DNA of 64,000 nt from Thermoactinospora rubra (GCF_002093975.1 NZ_MSZZ01000044.1:48441-112440); one strand, 5' to 3'. Shown: positions 8,908 to 18,525, numbered from the stretch's first letter. Notes: generated by a model not told the origin, from the letters alone. Numbers and translations are program-made.

Positions 8908-9905
8908 GCCGGCGCCGTCCCGCCCGAGGCCCTCCGCCGCGAGAGCTTGACCTGCAGCAGCACGACGAGCAGGAGGAACCCGCCTCTGATCACCGACTCC
9001 CAGAAGGAGCTGATCTCGATCGCGCCCATGCTGTTCTCGAACACGATCAGGTTGAAGATCAGCTGGAGCAGGACGACGCCGACGAGGGTGGACATCACCG
9101 AGCCGACGCCGCCGGTGAGCAGCGTGCCGCCCACCACGACGGCGGCGATCGCCGACAGCTCCCATCCGATGCCGGTGTCGGTGCTGACCGATCCGGTCTG
9201 GGCCGCCAGGAACGCCCCGGCGAGGCCGGCCAGCGCGCCCGACATGGCGTACACGACGAACTTGGTGCGTGCCACCGGCAGCCCCATCAGGCGGGCGGCG
9301 TCCTCGCTCCCGCCCACGGCCAGGACCGTGCGGCCGAAGGCGGTGTAGCGCAGCACCGCGGCGCCGATGAGAAAAGCCGCGAACATGAAGACCGCGGAGA
9401 CCGGCAGGCCGAGCAGCTCCCAGCGGCCGAAGTCCTGGAAGCTGCCGGTTCCCGAGGCGACGACGGCCTTCTTGTCCGACAGGTACAGGGCCAGGCCCCG
9501 CACGCCCAGCAGCGCCGCCAGCGTGACGATGAACGGCTCCAGGCGGACCTTGGCGATCAGCACGCCGTTCAGGGATCCCAGCGCCAGGCCCACCAGCACG
9601 GCCAGCCCGAAGGCGGGCACGAGGCCGGCCCCGCTGGCCTGGGCGGCCACGACGCCGCCGAGCAGCGCCACCGAGCCGACGGACAGGTCGATGCCGCCGC
9701 TCATGATGACGAACGTCATCCCGAGCGCGACCAGGGCGAACTTCGCGTCGTCCGCCAGCAGGTTGGCCAGGTTCTCGCCCGCGAACCGGTCGCCGTAGCG
9801 CACGATCCCGAACACGAGCAGCGCGATGAGCGCGATGAGGGCGCCGTGGCGCTGGAGCGCCAGGACGTTCGACGCCCGCGTGCGGAAGGCGAGCAGCTGG
9901 TTCAT
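8904..9905 (-). CDS. Ribose-type ABC transporter permease (first of two)
   Basis: A 333-residue, very hydrophobic protein with the RbsC/XylH landmark ALGMTFVIMSGGIDLSVGSV and about ten membrane segments. Its ATG region overlaps the stop of the second permease by 4 bases. With the ATPase and lipoprotein of this operon it would form a CUT2 sugar importer. The two permeases are clearly paralogous but divergent, suggesting a heterodimeric channel. Confidence 0.92.
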   Translation of the reverse strand: MNQLLAFRTRASNVLALQRHGALIALIALLVFGIVRYGDRFAGENLANLLADDAKFALVALGMTFVIMSGGIDLSVGSVALLGGVVAAQASGAGLVPAFGLAVLVGLALGSLNGVLIAKVRLEPFIVTLAALLGVRGLALYLSDKKAVVASGTGSFQDFGRWELLGLPVSAVFMFAAFLIGAAVLRYTAFGRTVLAVGGSEDAARLMGLPVARTKFVVYAMSGALAGLAGAFLAAQTGSVSTDTGIGWELSAIAAVVVGGTLLTGGVGSVMSTLVGVVLLQLIFNLIVFENSMGAIEISSFWESVIRGGFLLLVVLLQVKLSRRRASGGTAPA

Positions 9906-10909
9906 CCGGCCCCCTCCCCGGCCTGGCGCTGGACGTAGATGGCGGCGACGATGATGAAGCCGGTGATCATCTGGGCGACCTCCCGGGACACGCCGTGGGC
10001 GATCAGAGTGTTCTGCAACAGGCGCAGCATGAGCGCGCCGATCACCACGGCCACCGGGGAGATCCGGCCGCCCGTGAGCGGCGTGCCGGCGACGGCGACG
10101 GCGGCGATCGCGTCGAGTTCCATGCCGAGGCCGGTGTTGTTGGCGTCGGAGGCGGAGACCCGCGCGACCTCCATGAGGCCGACCAGGCCGGCGAGCGTGG
10201 CCGACGTCGCGTAGGCGATCAGCTTCACCCGCCGGACGGGGACGCCGGCGAGCCGGGCGGCCGGTTCGTTGTCACCGGTGGCCACCAGATAGCGGCCGAA
10301 CGGCGTCGAGCGGGCGACGAACCAGATCGCCGCGGCGACGACCACCAGGAGGACGACCTGGACCGGGATCCCGGCGATCGCGCCGAGGCCGAAGAACTGG
10401 AAGGCCGGGTCGTCGACGTTCTGCAGCCGTCCGTCGGTCAGCAGCTGGGCGATCCCCCGTCCGGCGATGAACAGGATCAGCGTCGCGATGATCGGCTGCA
10501 CGCCGTACCGGGCGACCAGGGTGCCGTTGAACAGCCCGCACAGCAGCGCGGCCAGCAGCGCGAGCGCGACGGCCGGCACCAGGCCGGTGCCGCTGAGCAG
10601 CGCGAGCGCGCCGACCTGTCCGGAGATCGCCATGACGGAGCCGACGGACAGGTCGATGCCCCTGGTGGCGATCACCATGGCCATGCCGAGGGCGACGATG
10701 CCGACGGGAGCCGCCTGGCGCAGCTGGACGTAGAGCAGGTTGGCGGGGGTGAGGAAGTTCGCGGTGAACAGCGCGTTGAAGATCAGCAGGGCGACGAGGG
10801 CGGTGCCGGCGCCGTACCGCTGCGTGTAGGCGGCCCATGAGGTCTTGCGGCGTACGGCGGGCGCGGCGGCCGCGGACGGCGCGGCGGGTGTGGTGGTGGT
10901 CTCCGGCAT
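9902..10909 (-). CDS. Ribose-type ABC transporter permease (second of two)
   Basis: A 335-residue membrane protein with ALGMAMVIATRGIDLSVGSV, the CUT2 permease signature, preceded by an Ala/Thr/Pro-rich cytoplasmic N-terminus of about 25 residues. ATG at 10909 is chosen because it follows the ATPase stop by 5 bases and leaves the usual N-terminal length. It partners the downstream permease. Confidence 0.92.
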   Translation of the reverse strand: MPETTTTPAAPSAAAAPAVRRKTSWAAYTQRYGAGTALVALLIFNALFTANFLTPANLLYVQLRQAAPVGIVALGMAMVIATRGIDLSVGSVMAISGQVGALALLSGTGLVPAVALALLAALLCGLFNGTLVARYGVQPIIATLILFIAGRGIAQLLTDGRLQNVDDPAFQFFGLGAIAGIPVQVVLLVVVAAAIWFVARSTPFGRYLVATGDNEPAARLAGVPVRRVKLIAYATSATLAGLVGLMEVARVSASDANNTGLGMELDAIAAVAVAGTPLTGGRISPVAVVIGALMLRLLQNTLIAHGVSREVAQMITGFIIVAAIYVQRQAGEGAG

Positions 10910-10914
10910 CCGTC

Positions 10915-12456
10915 TCACCTCGCCCCGTCCTCGGCTTCCACGGCGGCCCCGTGCGCCATGGCGGCCATGATCCGCTCCTCCGAGATCTGGTCGCCGCGCA
11001 GTTCGGCGACGTTGCGCCCGTCGCGCAGCACGACGACGCGGTCGGCGTTCTCCACGAGCTCCTCCAGCTCGGAGGAGATGAACAGCACGCCCAGGCCGTC
11101 GTCGGCCAGCTCGCGGATCAGCGACTGGATCTCCTGCTTCGCGCCCACGTCGATGCCCCGGGTCGGCTCGTCCAGGACGAGCAGCCGCGGATTCATGCAC
11201 AGCCAGCGGGCCAGCAGCACCTTCTGCTGGTTGCCGCCCGACAGCTCCCGGATCGGCTGGTCGGCGCTGGACACCTTGATGCCTATGCGCTCGATGAACC
11301 GCTCGACGATCTGCTGTTGCCGCCGCCTGTCGACGATGCCGGCCTTGGTCAGCCGGGGCAGCAGGGCAAGGGTGAGGTTCTCCCGCACCGACATCTGCGG
11401 GATGATCCCCTCCACCTTGCGGTCCTCCGGGGAGAAGCCGATGCCCCGGCGGATCGCGTCCCGCGGCACGGCGAACCGGACCGGCTCGGCGTCCACCCGC
11501 ACCTCGCCGGAGTCCGGCGCGTCGGCGCCGAACAGCACGCGCGCGGTCTCCGAGCGGCCGGACCCGAGCAGTCCGGCCAGTCCGACGATCTCCCCTGAGC
11601 GGACCGCGACGTCCACCCCGCGCAACGCCTGCCCGAGCTCCAGTCCGCTCGCCTCGATGACCGGGGCGGCCTCCGCCTGGTGGGGCGCCCGGGAGGCGGC
11701 CCGCCGTACCTCGGCCAGGTCCCGGCCGATCATCTTGGACACCAGCTCGTACTTGGAGATGTCGGCCATGGCGCGGTCGTCCACCGTGCGCCCGTCACGC
11801 ATGATCGTGACCCGGTCGCAGACGGCGTACAGCTCGTCGAGACGATGGGACACGAACACCACGGACACGCCACTGTCCCTGAGCCGGCGGATGACGTCGA
11901 ACAGCACGGACACCTCGTGCTCGGCGAGCGACGACGTCGGCTCGTCCATGATCACCAGCTTGGCGTCGAACGACAGCGCCCGGGCGATCGCGGTCATCTG
12001 CTGGGTGGCGATGGAGAACTCCCGCAGCGGCCGGGTGACGTCCACGTGGACGTCCAGGCCGGCCAGGAGCTCCCTGGCCTCGGCGTTCATCCGGCGCCAG
12101 TCGAGCAGGCCGAACCGGCGGCGCTCCCTGCCGAGGAAGATGTTCTCGGTGACCGTGCGGTAGGGGACGAGGTTGACCTCCTGGTAGATGGTCGCGATGC
12201 CGCCCAGCTGGGCCGCGTGGGGCGAGTCGAAGGCCACCGGCCGGCCGTCGAACGTGACGGTGCCGCCGTCGGCCTTGTAGACGCCGGTCAAGACCTTGAT
12301 CAGAGTGGACTTGCCCGCGCCGTTCTGGCCGATCAGCGCGCGCACCTCGCCGCGATTGACCTGGAAGGAGGCCTCCGCCAGGGCGGGGACGCCGAGGAAG
12401 CTCTTGCGGATGCCGCGCATGTCGAGCAGCGGCGGGGATGGCGAGGATTGTGTCAT
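10915..12456 (-). CDS. Ribose-type sugar ABC transporter ATPase (two nucleotide-binding domains)
   Basis: A 513-residue tandem ATPase of the RbsA/XylG type. The first domain has Walker A GQNGAGKST (43-51) and the Walker B region KLVIMDEPTSSL. The second has the degenerate P-loop GLLGSGRSE typical of this family, the signature ELSGGNQQKVLLARWL, and the Walker B region LLVLDEPTRGID. Start ATG at 12456 is preceded by CCGAGGAGAACC. It powers the two-permease importer. Confidence 0.95.
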   Translation of the reverse strand: MTQSSPSPPLLDMRGIRKSFLGVPALAEASFQVNRGEVRALIGQNGAGKSTLIKVLTGVYKADGGTVTFDGRPVAFDSPHAAQLGGIATIYQEVNLVPYRTVTENIFLGRERRRFGLLDWRRMNAEARELLAGLDVHVDVTRPLREFSIATQQMTAIARALSFDAKLVIMDEPTSSLAEHEVSVLFDVIRRLRDSGVSVVFVSHRLDELYAVCDRVTIMRDGRTVDDRAMADISKYELVSKMIGRDLAEVRRAASRAPHQAEAAPVIEASGLELGQALRGVDVAVRSGEIVGLAGLLGSGRSETARVLFGADAPDSGEVRVDAEPVRFAVPRDAIRRGIGFSPEDRKVEGIIPQMSVRENLTLALLPRLTKAGIVDRRRQQQIVERFIERIGIKVSSADQPIRELSGGNQQKVLLARWLCMNPRLLVLDEPTRGIDVGAKQEIQSLIRELADDGLGVLFISSELEELVENADRVVVLRDGRNVAELRGDQISEERIMAAMAHGAAVEAEDGAR

Positions 12457-12533
12457 GCTCGGTTCTCCTCGGGCCGGGGCAGGGCCGTCCCCGCCCCGGC
12501 GAGCGGCAGGCGGATGTCGTCAGCCGGATGTCG

Positions 12534-13634
12534 TCAGTACGCCTCTTCGATGAACTGCTTGGCGTTGCTCTGGTCGAAGAACCGGTCCTGGTTGACCAGC
12601 ACCGTGGGCACCGGCTTGCCCTCGGCGTACTCCTGCATCGTCTTGAAGGCCGCCGGGCCGAAGCGCGGGTTGCACTCCACGGTCGCGTAGAGCTCACCGC
12701 GGGACACCGCCTGCAGCGCGTCCCGGGAGCCGTCGATCGACACCACGACGACGTCCTTTCCGGGCGTCTTCCCCGCGGCCTTGATCGCCGAGATGGCGCC
12801 GATCGCCATCTCGTCGTTGTGCGCGTACACGGCGTTCACGTCGGGGTTGGACTGCAGGAGCGTCTCCATGACCTGCTGGCCCTTGGCGCGGGTGAAGTCG
12901 GCGTCCTGGGAGGCGACGATCTTCATGCCCGGGCACTGCTTGATCGCCTCGTCGAAGCCCTTCTTCCGGTCGATCGCCGGCGAGGAACCGGTGGTGCCCT
13001 CAAGCTCCACGATGTTCGCCCGGCCACCGGTCGCCCGCGCCAGCGCCACCGCGGCACGCAGCCCTTCCTGCACGAAGTCCGACCGGATCACGGTGACGTA
13101 GTGCTCGCCCGGCTTGGCGATGTTCGTGTCCACCGCGCGGTCCAGCAGGAACACCGGAATGTCGGCCTTGGCCGCGTCGACCACGACGTTCGCCAGCTGC
13201 TCGGTGATCGGCGCGATGAACAGCGCGTCCGGCTTCTGGGCGATCAGGCTGCGGATGTCCTGGATCTGCTTGGCCTGGCTGTTCTGCGCGTCGGTGATCG
13301 TGAGCTGGTGGCCCAGCTTGCCGGCCTCGGCTTTCATGCTCTCGGTCTCGGCGAGCCGCCACGGGTTGTTGCTGGCGTTCTGGCTGAAGGCCACCCGGTA
13401 GGTGTCCTTCTTGGCGAGCTTCGGGGCGTTCTCGGCGACCGGGACGTTCTGCGGTGGCGCCGAGTTGCCGGGGTCCTGCGCCGTGGCCAGCTTGCACGCG
13501 GGGTCCGGCGCCTTGGTGCCCTCCGCGGCGGTTTCCCCGCCGCCTCCGCCGCCCACCGTCGTGCACGCCGAGAGCACGCCCATCATCGTGAGCGTGGCGG
13601 CGACCAGCGCCCGGCGCGTTTTGTTCAGCTGCAC
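12534..13634 (-). CDS. Sugar ABC transporter substrate-binding lipoprotein (periplasmic-binding family 1/4)
   Basis: A 366-residue protein. The signal peptide ends in the lipobox LSAC with the lipidated Cys at residue 24, followed by a Gly-rich linker. The mature part resembles RbsB-type receptors (ALFIAPITEQLANVVVDAAK, AVYAHNDEMAIGAISAIKAAG, VVVVSIDGSRDAL). Start GTG at 13634 has GGAGG five bases upstream. It is the first gene of the operon, 77 bases ahead of the ATPase. The bound sugar is not evident. Confidence 0.94.
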   Translation of the reverse strand: MQLNKTRRALVAATLTMMGVLSACTTVGGGGGGETAAEGTKAPDPACKLATAQDPGNSAPPQNVPVAENAPKLAKKDTYRVAFSQNASNNPWRLAETESMKAEAGKLGHQLTITDAQNSQAKQIQDIRSLIAQKPDALFIAPITEQLANVVVDAAKADIPVFLLDRAVDTNIAKPGEHYVTVIRSDFVQEGLRAAVALARATGGRANIVELEGTTGSSPAIDRKKGFDEAIKQCPGMKIVASQDADFTRAKGQQVMETLLQSNPDVNAVYAHNDEMAIGAISAIKAAGKTPGKDVVVVSIDGSRDALQAVSRGELYATVECNPRFGPAAFKTMQEYAEGKPVPTVLVNQDRFFDQSNAKQFIEEAY

Positions 13635-13775
13635 TTGTCCTCCAGGGATGGGAGCGCGCCCGCATGGCGGAGCGCGATGCGTCCGGCGGACGGCTTGAGG
13701 GGCGATCGGTCGCCGAGCGGCTCAGGGTCCCGCGCCGTCCCAGTTTGTGGGGATGCGCACCCGCGTTGTGAGACG

Positions 13776-13804
13776 ACGGTAGCCACCCAGCCACGCCGGC
13801 ACAA
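13776..13804 (-). promoter_or_regulatory. Candidate promoter of the ribose-type ABC/dehydrogenase operon
   Basis: On the minus strand TTGTGC (13804-13799) is followed after 17 bases by TACCGT (13781-13776), about 140 bases ahead of the binding-protein GTG. It fits a housekeeping actinobacterial promoter, but the long leader makes this tentative. Confidence 0.35.
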
Positions 13805-13831
13805 GACCTCGCACGGGAAAAACTACGGATA

Positions 13832-13843
13832 AAAACCGGTTTT
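13832..13843. promoter_or_regulatory. Palindromic operator candidate AAAACCGGTTTT
   Basis: A perfect 12-bp palindrome in an unusually AT-rich patch between the sugar operon and the divergent tetR gene. Its CG-centred shape is common among LacI-type operators; IclR or TetR binding is also possible. Confidence 0.5.
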
Positions 13844-14087
13844 CTAACGTCGCGGCGAGGAGGCCGGGCACGAGGGTACGGCGCGGCCGGAGACTCCCAG
13901 CCGCCGGGTCCGGTCACGTGCCTCGCAGCCCGGTCGGCACAGGGGCGGCGTGACGACCGAGCAGCAGGGCCGGCCGGGCCGGCCAACGTAAGGCCATGCG
14001 GGATGCCCGGGCGTGGCACAGCGACGCTCCTGCGGGTTTTGACACCGCATTACCCCCGTCTGGCGACCTGATCCGTAACGTTTGGCC

Positions 14088-14723
14088 ATGACGGCTTCGC
14101 AAGACCGGATCCTCGATGCGGCGACCCGGCTGTTCGCGGCCCTCGGGTACGACGGGACGTCGATCGATCTGATCGCCCAGACGGCCGGAGTCTCACGGCA
14201 GGAGCTCGCCCGGCGGTACGACGGCAAGCAGCACCTCTACCTCGCCGTCATGGAGCGGGCCTACCAGGCGGAGATGACCGCTCTCCAGGCCGTGCTGAGC
14301 ACCATGTCGTACGGCGACGCCGCCTCCTTCGCCGCCTCCGTGCACCGGCTCATCGACGCCTACCTGGCCTTCGCCGCGGACAACCCGCACATCCACGCCC
14401 TGTGGATGCACCGCTGGCTGTCGGACGCCCTCGACATCGCCGAGCTCGAGTCGCGGTACGTCCACCCCCTCTACACGGCCACCCTGGCGGCCTTCGAACC
14501 GGCGGCGACCGCCGGTTACATCGACGCCGAGATCGACCGCGAGTATCTCCTCCACTGCATGATGTGGTGCGTGCAAGGCTTCGGCCGGAGCGGGGCGCCC
14601 GGCCGCGACAGGGCACGCGGCGGTTTCTGCAGCCCTGCCGATACGCGGCGGTTCAGCCTGACTCTTCACACGATGATCCATCGCACCCTCCGCCTTCCCG
14701 GCGACTACCAGCGGAGGCCATGA
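14088..14723 (+). CDS. TetR-family transcriptional regulator
   Basis: A 211-residue protein with an N-terminal TetR HTH (RILDAATRLFAALGYDGTSI, then IAQTAGVSRQELARRYDGKQ) and a helical ligand domain. ATG at 14088 is preceded, exactly six bases away, by TAACGT, so the mRNA is probably leaderless. Its 3' end lies 19 bases from the convergent GH43 gene. It could act on the divergent sugar operon or on the GH43/beta-helix pair; the sequence does not decide. Confidence 0.9.
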   Translation: MTASQDRILDAATRLFAALGYDGTSIDLIAQTAGVSRQELARRYDGKQHLYLAVMERAYQAEMTALQAVLSTMSYGDAASFAASVHRLIDAYLAFAADNPHIHALWMHRWLSDALDIAELESRYVHPLYTATLAAFEPAATAGYIDAEIDREYLLHCMMWCVQGFGRSGAPGRDRARGGFCSPADTRRFSLTLHTMIHRTLRLPGDYQRRP

Positions 14724-14742
14724 AGGCGAGATCGCCACCCCC

Positions 14743-16125
14743 TCACGGTCCGTGGGAGTACGGCACCGTCGAGGAGCTGAACTGCCACCAGTTCACGTTG
14801 AACAGGTAGCCGCCCCCGCCGGTGAACCGGAGATACAGGTCGCGGGTTCCCGTCGCACCGCTGACCGGGCAGGAGACGGTGGTCCACGCCTGCCAGCCGC
14901 CCGTGCCCGGGACGGTGCACGTCCCGGCCAGTGTGCCGTTGACGCCGTCCAGGCGTAGCTCGATCTTCCCGCCGCCCGACGCCGAGGCGACCCTCGCGGT
15001 GAACGAGGTCGCGCCGGCACCGAAGGCGACACCCTTGACCTTGATGGAGTCGCCGTTCTCGATCCAGCCGACGTTCATTCCGCCTTCGATGGACGGCTCG
15101 GTCTCCACTCCGGACGCCCAGGCGATCGTCTCGGCTTCCTGGCGTGTGTAGGGGTTGAGGGTGCCCACCTGCGGTGCCCCGGCCGCGGTCATGGTGATCG
15201 TGGGGATGGAGCCGTCCGGCCCGTAGGTGAACTTCTCCACGGCGACCGAGCGGGTGAAGCCTCCGCCGCCCGGCAGGGCGCCGTTGTGGTAGAAGAAGTA
15301 CGAGCCGCCCTGGAAGTCGATGACGCCGGGGTGGTTGGTGAAGCTGCTGCCCTGCGTGGGCATGACCGTCCCCCGGTAGGTCCATGGCCCGGTGGGACCG
15401 GGGGCCGTGGAGTAGGCGATGAACTCAGGGCAACACTTGGCCGCGAACACGATGTAGTACAGGCCGTTGCGCTTGTAGACCCAGGGCCCTTCCTCGAACA
15501 GGGTCGGGCGGTTCGGGTCTCCGGTGCGGGTGCCGAACCCCGCCGTGGTCAAGGGGATCTGCGTCGGGCTTCCGGAGTAGGAGATCATGTCGGGGTTCAG
15601 CTTCACGTACCACAGGTTCGGGTTGCCCCAGTACAGGTAGGCCTGCCCGGTGTCGTCGATGAAGACCGTGGGGTCGAACTCGCCGTTCTCGACCAAGGGA
15701 CGTCCGAGGGCGTCCCTGAACGGCCCGGTCGGGCTGTCCGCAACCGCGACCCCGATCGCCATCCGGCCGGTCGCCCGGTTGGTCGTGGGCACGTACCAGT
15801 AGAACTTGCCGTTCCGGTGGATGGCCTGACCCGCCCACGCGTCGGACCTCGCCCAGGCGAAGCTGCTGACACGCAGCGGGGAACCGTGGTCGGTCCAGTT
15901 CACCATGTCCGAGGACGACCAGACCCGCCATTCGTTCATGGTGAACCACGTCGAGCCGTCCTCGTCGTGTCCCGTATAGAGGTAGACGCGGCCGTTGTGC
16001 ACCAGTGGGGCCGGATCGGCGGTGTAGATGGTCTGGATGATTGGATTGTCCGCTTGGGCTGCGGAGGCCGGGAACAGCAGGACGACGCAGAGAAGGCCGG
16101 CCAGCCAGCGGCGTGCGGGGGTCAT
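14743..16125 (-). CDS. Secreted GH43 glycosidase with C-terminal CBM6
   Basis: A 460-residue protein with a signal peptide ending about residue 25 (SAAQA|D). The five-bladed GH43 domain shows the three acidic residues in context: the base Asp in TADPAPLV, the pKa-setting Asp in EFDPTVFIDDTGQAYLYWG, and the acid Glu in LFEEGPWVYKRNG. From about 335 on a CBM6-type beta-sandwich follows (RQEAETIAWASG, ending NVNWWQF). The likely role is removing arabinose or xylose units from hemicellulose. ATG at 16125 overlaps the beta-helix gene stop by 4 bases, so the two are one operon. Confidence 0.88.
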   Translation of the reverse strand: MTPARRWLAGLLCVVLLFPASAAQADNPIIQTIYTADPAPLVHNGRVYLYTGHDEDGSTWFTMNEWRVWSSSDMVNWTDHGSPLRVSSFAWARSDAWAGQAIHRNGKFYWYVPTTNRATGRMAIGVAVADSPTGPFRDALGRPLVENGEFDPTVFIDDTGQAYLYWGNPNLWYVKLNPDMISYSGSPTQIPLTTAGFGTRTGDPNRPTLFEEGPWVYKRNGLYYIVFAAKCCPEFIAYSTAPGPTGPWTYRGTVMPTQGSSFTNHPGVIDFQGGSYFFYHNGALPGGGGFTRSVAVEKFTYGPDGSIPTITMTAAGAPQVGTLNPYTRQEAETIAWASGVETEPSIEGGMNVGWIENGDSIKVKGVAFGAGATSFTARVASASGGGKIELRLDGVNGTLAGTCTVPGTGGWQAWTTVSCPVSGATGTRDLYLRFTGGGGYLFNVNWWQFSSSTVPYSHGP

Positions 16126-18473
16126 GAGCGGGTCCACTTCTGGTTGGTGCCGCCGTGGCAGGTCCAGATCTGCACCCTGGTGCCGTTGGCGGTGCCGTAC
16201 CCGGCCACATCCAGGCACTTGTTCGCGCCCACCGCCGTGATGGTGCCGTCGGCGTTGAGGCGCCACTTCTGGTTGTTCTGCCCGTTGCAGTCCCAGATGA
16301 TCACGGCGGTGCCGTCCGCCGTCCCGGCCCCGCTCACATCCAGGCACTTGCCGCCGTAGACCCGCAGCTCACCCGAACCGGTGGCGGTCCACCTCTGGTT
16401 GGCCTGCCCGCCGCAGTCCCAGATCTGCACCTGCGCGCCGTTGGCCTGCGAGGCGCCGCTGACGTCCAGGCACCGCCCCGATCCCGCACCCTTGAGCGCG
16501 AACGTCGCGTTGCCGTCCCGGGGTCCGGCGGACGCCATCACGGCCTGGGCGCCTGGCGGCCAGTTGCCGTCCGTGACGGTGACGTTGCCGCTGACGACGT
16601 TGCCACGGTCGCCGTTGGTCACGTTGGTGCTGCCGTTGGTGGACCAGTTGCCGGTGACGGTCCAGTTGCCCATGTTCTCCCCGCCCCAGTAGTTGGCTGT
16701 GACCCAGGTGCCGGTGTTCGAGAGCACGTTGCCGGTGACGGTGTAGTACCGGGATCCCTCGTCGAAGTAGACGCCGAACCAGCCGTTGGTCCGCAGGCAG
16801 TGGTTCTGGCTGATCGACGAGTTCGGGTTCGCCGACAGCGTGTAGATGCACCCGCCGTCGGTCATCTGCTGCATGACGTCGTGCACGTAGTTGCCGACGA
16901 GCCGGTTCCCGGACGCCGTGGTGGGGGTGGTGTAGCGCGGCTGGTAGTCGTACAGGCCCCGGTTGGCGTAGTGGTTGCTGCCGCCGGCGTCGTTGGCGCC
17001 CCAGCCGTACCCGATCGACATGCCGGTGTAGGGCATGTTGTAGACCTCGTTGTGGGACACGTCGGTGCCGGTGACGTAGGTGGTCAGGACCGAGACGCTG
17101 CCCCGGTAGTCCAGGCCGAGGTCGTGGATGCGGTTGTTGCTGACGGTGATGTTCCGGTTGACCATCCGCTGGTCGCCGGGGTGGTGGGCGTCGGCGCGCA
17201 CGCCGCCGACCACGACGCCGCCCGCCGAGCTGCGGGCGATCTCGGACCGCGTGACCGTGATGTCGCCGGCGCCCAGGCCGACACCGCTGGCGTGCGCGTT
17301 GGCGTCGTTGCCGATGCCGATGGCCGTCTGCCCCAGGTTGACGAACCTGGAGTCGGTGAAGGTGATGGCGTTCGCTGCGGAGACCTGGACGGCGGCGGGC
17401 ATCTGCAGCCAGTGCGGCCGCGCGGCCTCGAACTGCCGGCAGCCCTGCTGGCAGGAGGTCAGCCGGTCGGCGGGCCAGTTCCAGTCGCCCGCGAGGTAGG
17501 CGCCCGTCTGCTGGTCCGCGTAGCCCTGGTTGCTGCTGGGCCCGAGCCACGTCGTGCCCGTGAAGGTGATCCCGCTGAAGGTGATGTGGTGCGCGGGCGC
17601 GTCGTAGGTGCCTCCGATGCTCACCAGGTACTGCAGGATCGGCAGCTCGACGCTGAGGTCGCTCATGTTCTGCCCGGCCGCCGGGATGTAGTACAGGGCG
17701 CCGGTCCCTGGGTTGATGTACCACTCCCCCGCCGTGTCCAGGAACTCGTACGCGTTGGCCAGGTACAGCGGCCCCGCCCGGTGCGGCTGCGTGAAGGTGT
17801 CGTATCCGAAGGTGTTGTTGTTCCAGCCCGGCTGCTGCATCGTGATGAAGTTTCCGCTGATGCTCTGCACCCTCACATACCGGTCGGTGAAGGAGTTGAC
17901 GCTCTCCATCTCGACCCGGTTCTGGTTGGCCAGATTGTTCAGGTAGCTCAGCGCGCTGTTGCCGAACCTCAGGCCAGTGGGAGTGGCCGTGAAGTCGGCC
18001 CGGTTCACCTGGGTGCGGGCGCGCGTGGCGACAGCGCCGTTGACGTACAGCTGCCGGGTGTCGATCCCGGCGCCGACGTTCGCGCGCCAGATGTTCTTCC
18101 CGGCGTCGGCCACGGTCCATCCGGTGACCGCCCTGGCTCCGGTGATGACGGGGCGGGCTCCGGACGCGGCCTGCCACTTGACGGTGTAGCCGTTGTTGCC
18201 GGAATCGGCGGCCGACAGCCGGAGCGGCGCGGAGAGCCGGTAGACGCCGTCGGCCAGCTCGACGACGATGTCCCCCGACATGGCGCCGTTCAGCGAACGT
18301 ACCGCCGCCTGCGCCGCGGCCAACGAGCACGGCTGGGCGGACGTGCAGGCGGTGCCGGTGCCCGTGGGTGACGCGTACAGGGTCGTCGTGGCTGCCAGGG
18401 CCGAGGGGGCCGGGGCGACGAGGGCGAACGCCGCGGCGATGACGCCGCACAGGACCGATCTCAGTGATCGCAC
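16122..18473 (-). CDS. Secreted right-handed beta-helix protein with C-terminal ricin (CBM13) domain
   Basis: A 783-residue protein with a signal peptide of about 28 residues. The start of the mature part (TLYASPTGTGTACTS, then VVELADGVYRLSAPLRLS) and the Asn-rich repeats (ITVSNNRIHDLG, TASGNRLVGNYVHD) are those of parallel beta-helix glycan-active proteins. The layout recalls GH141/GH120-like enzymes, but the catalytic family is not certain. Residues about 657-783 are a three-repeat ricin lectin domain. The 366 bases encoding it are identical to those in the esterase at 24851. The gene is coupled to GH43-CBM6 downstream and divergent from a FadR-type regulator. Confidence 0.82.
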   Translation of the reverse strand: MRSLRSVLCGVIAAAFALVAPAPSALAATTTLYASPTGTGTACTSAQPCSLAAAQAAVRSLNGAMSGDIVVELADGVYRLSAPLRLSAADSGNNGYTVKWQAASGARPVITGARAVTGWTVADAGKNIWRANVGAGIDTRQLYVNGAVATRARTQVNRADFTATPTGLRFGNSALSYLNNLANQNRVEMESVNSFTDRYVRVQSISGNFITMQQPGWNNNTFGYDTFTQPHRAGPLYLANAYEFLDTAGEWYINPGTGALYYIPAAGQNMSDLSVELPILQYLVSIGGTYDAPAHHITFSGITFTGTTWLGPSSNQGYADQQTGAYLAGDWNWPADRLTSCQQGCRQFEAARPHWLQMPAAVQVSAANAITFTDSRFVNLGQTAIGIGNDANAHASGVGLGAGDITVTRSEIARSSAGGVVVGGVRADAHHPGDQRMVNRNITVSNNRIHDLGLDYRGSVSVLTTYVTGTDVSHNEVYNMPYTGMSIGYGWGANDAGGSNHYANRGLYDYQPRYTTPTTASGNRLVGNYVHDVMQQMTDGGCIYTLSANPNSSISQNHCLRTNGWFGVYFDEGSRYYTVTGNVLSNTGTWVTANYWGGENMGNWTVTGNWSTNGSTNVTNGDRGNVVSGNVTVTDGNWPPGAQAVMASAGPRDGNATFALKGAGSGRCLDVSGASQANGAQVQIWDCGGQANQRWTATGSGELRVYGGKCLDVSGAGTADGTAVIIWDCNGQNNQKWRLNADGTITAVGANKCLDVAGYGTANGTRVQIWTCHGGTNQKWTRS
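16139..16504 (-). repeat. 366-bp duplicated ricin-domain DNA, copy 1
   Basis: This stretch is the exact reverse complement of 25797-26162, with identical translations in all frames. It covers almost the whole ricin domain of the beta-helix protein. Confidence 0.9.
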
Positions 18474-18525
18474 TGGGGTTCCTTTGGTCGGGGCCTCACC
18501 CCATTAGGTTCAGCGTCCTGATGCC

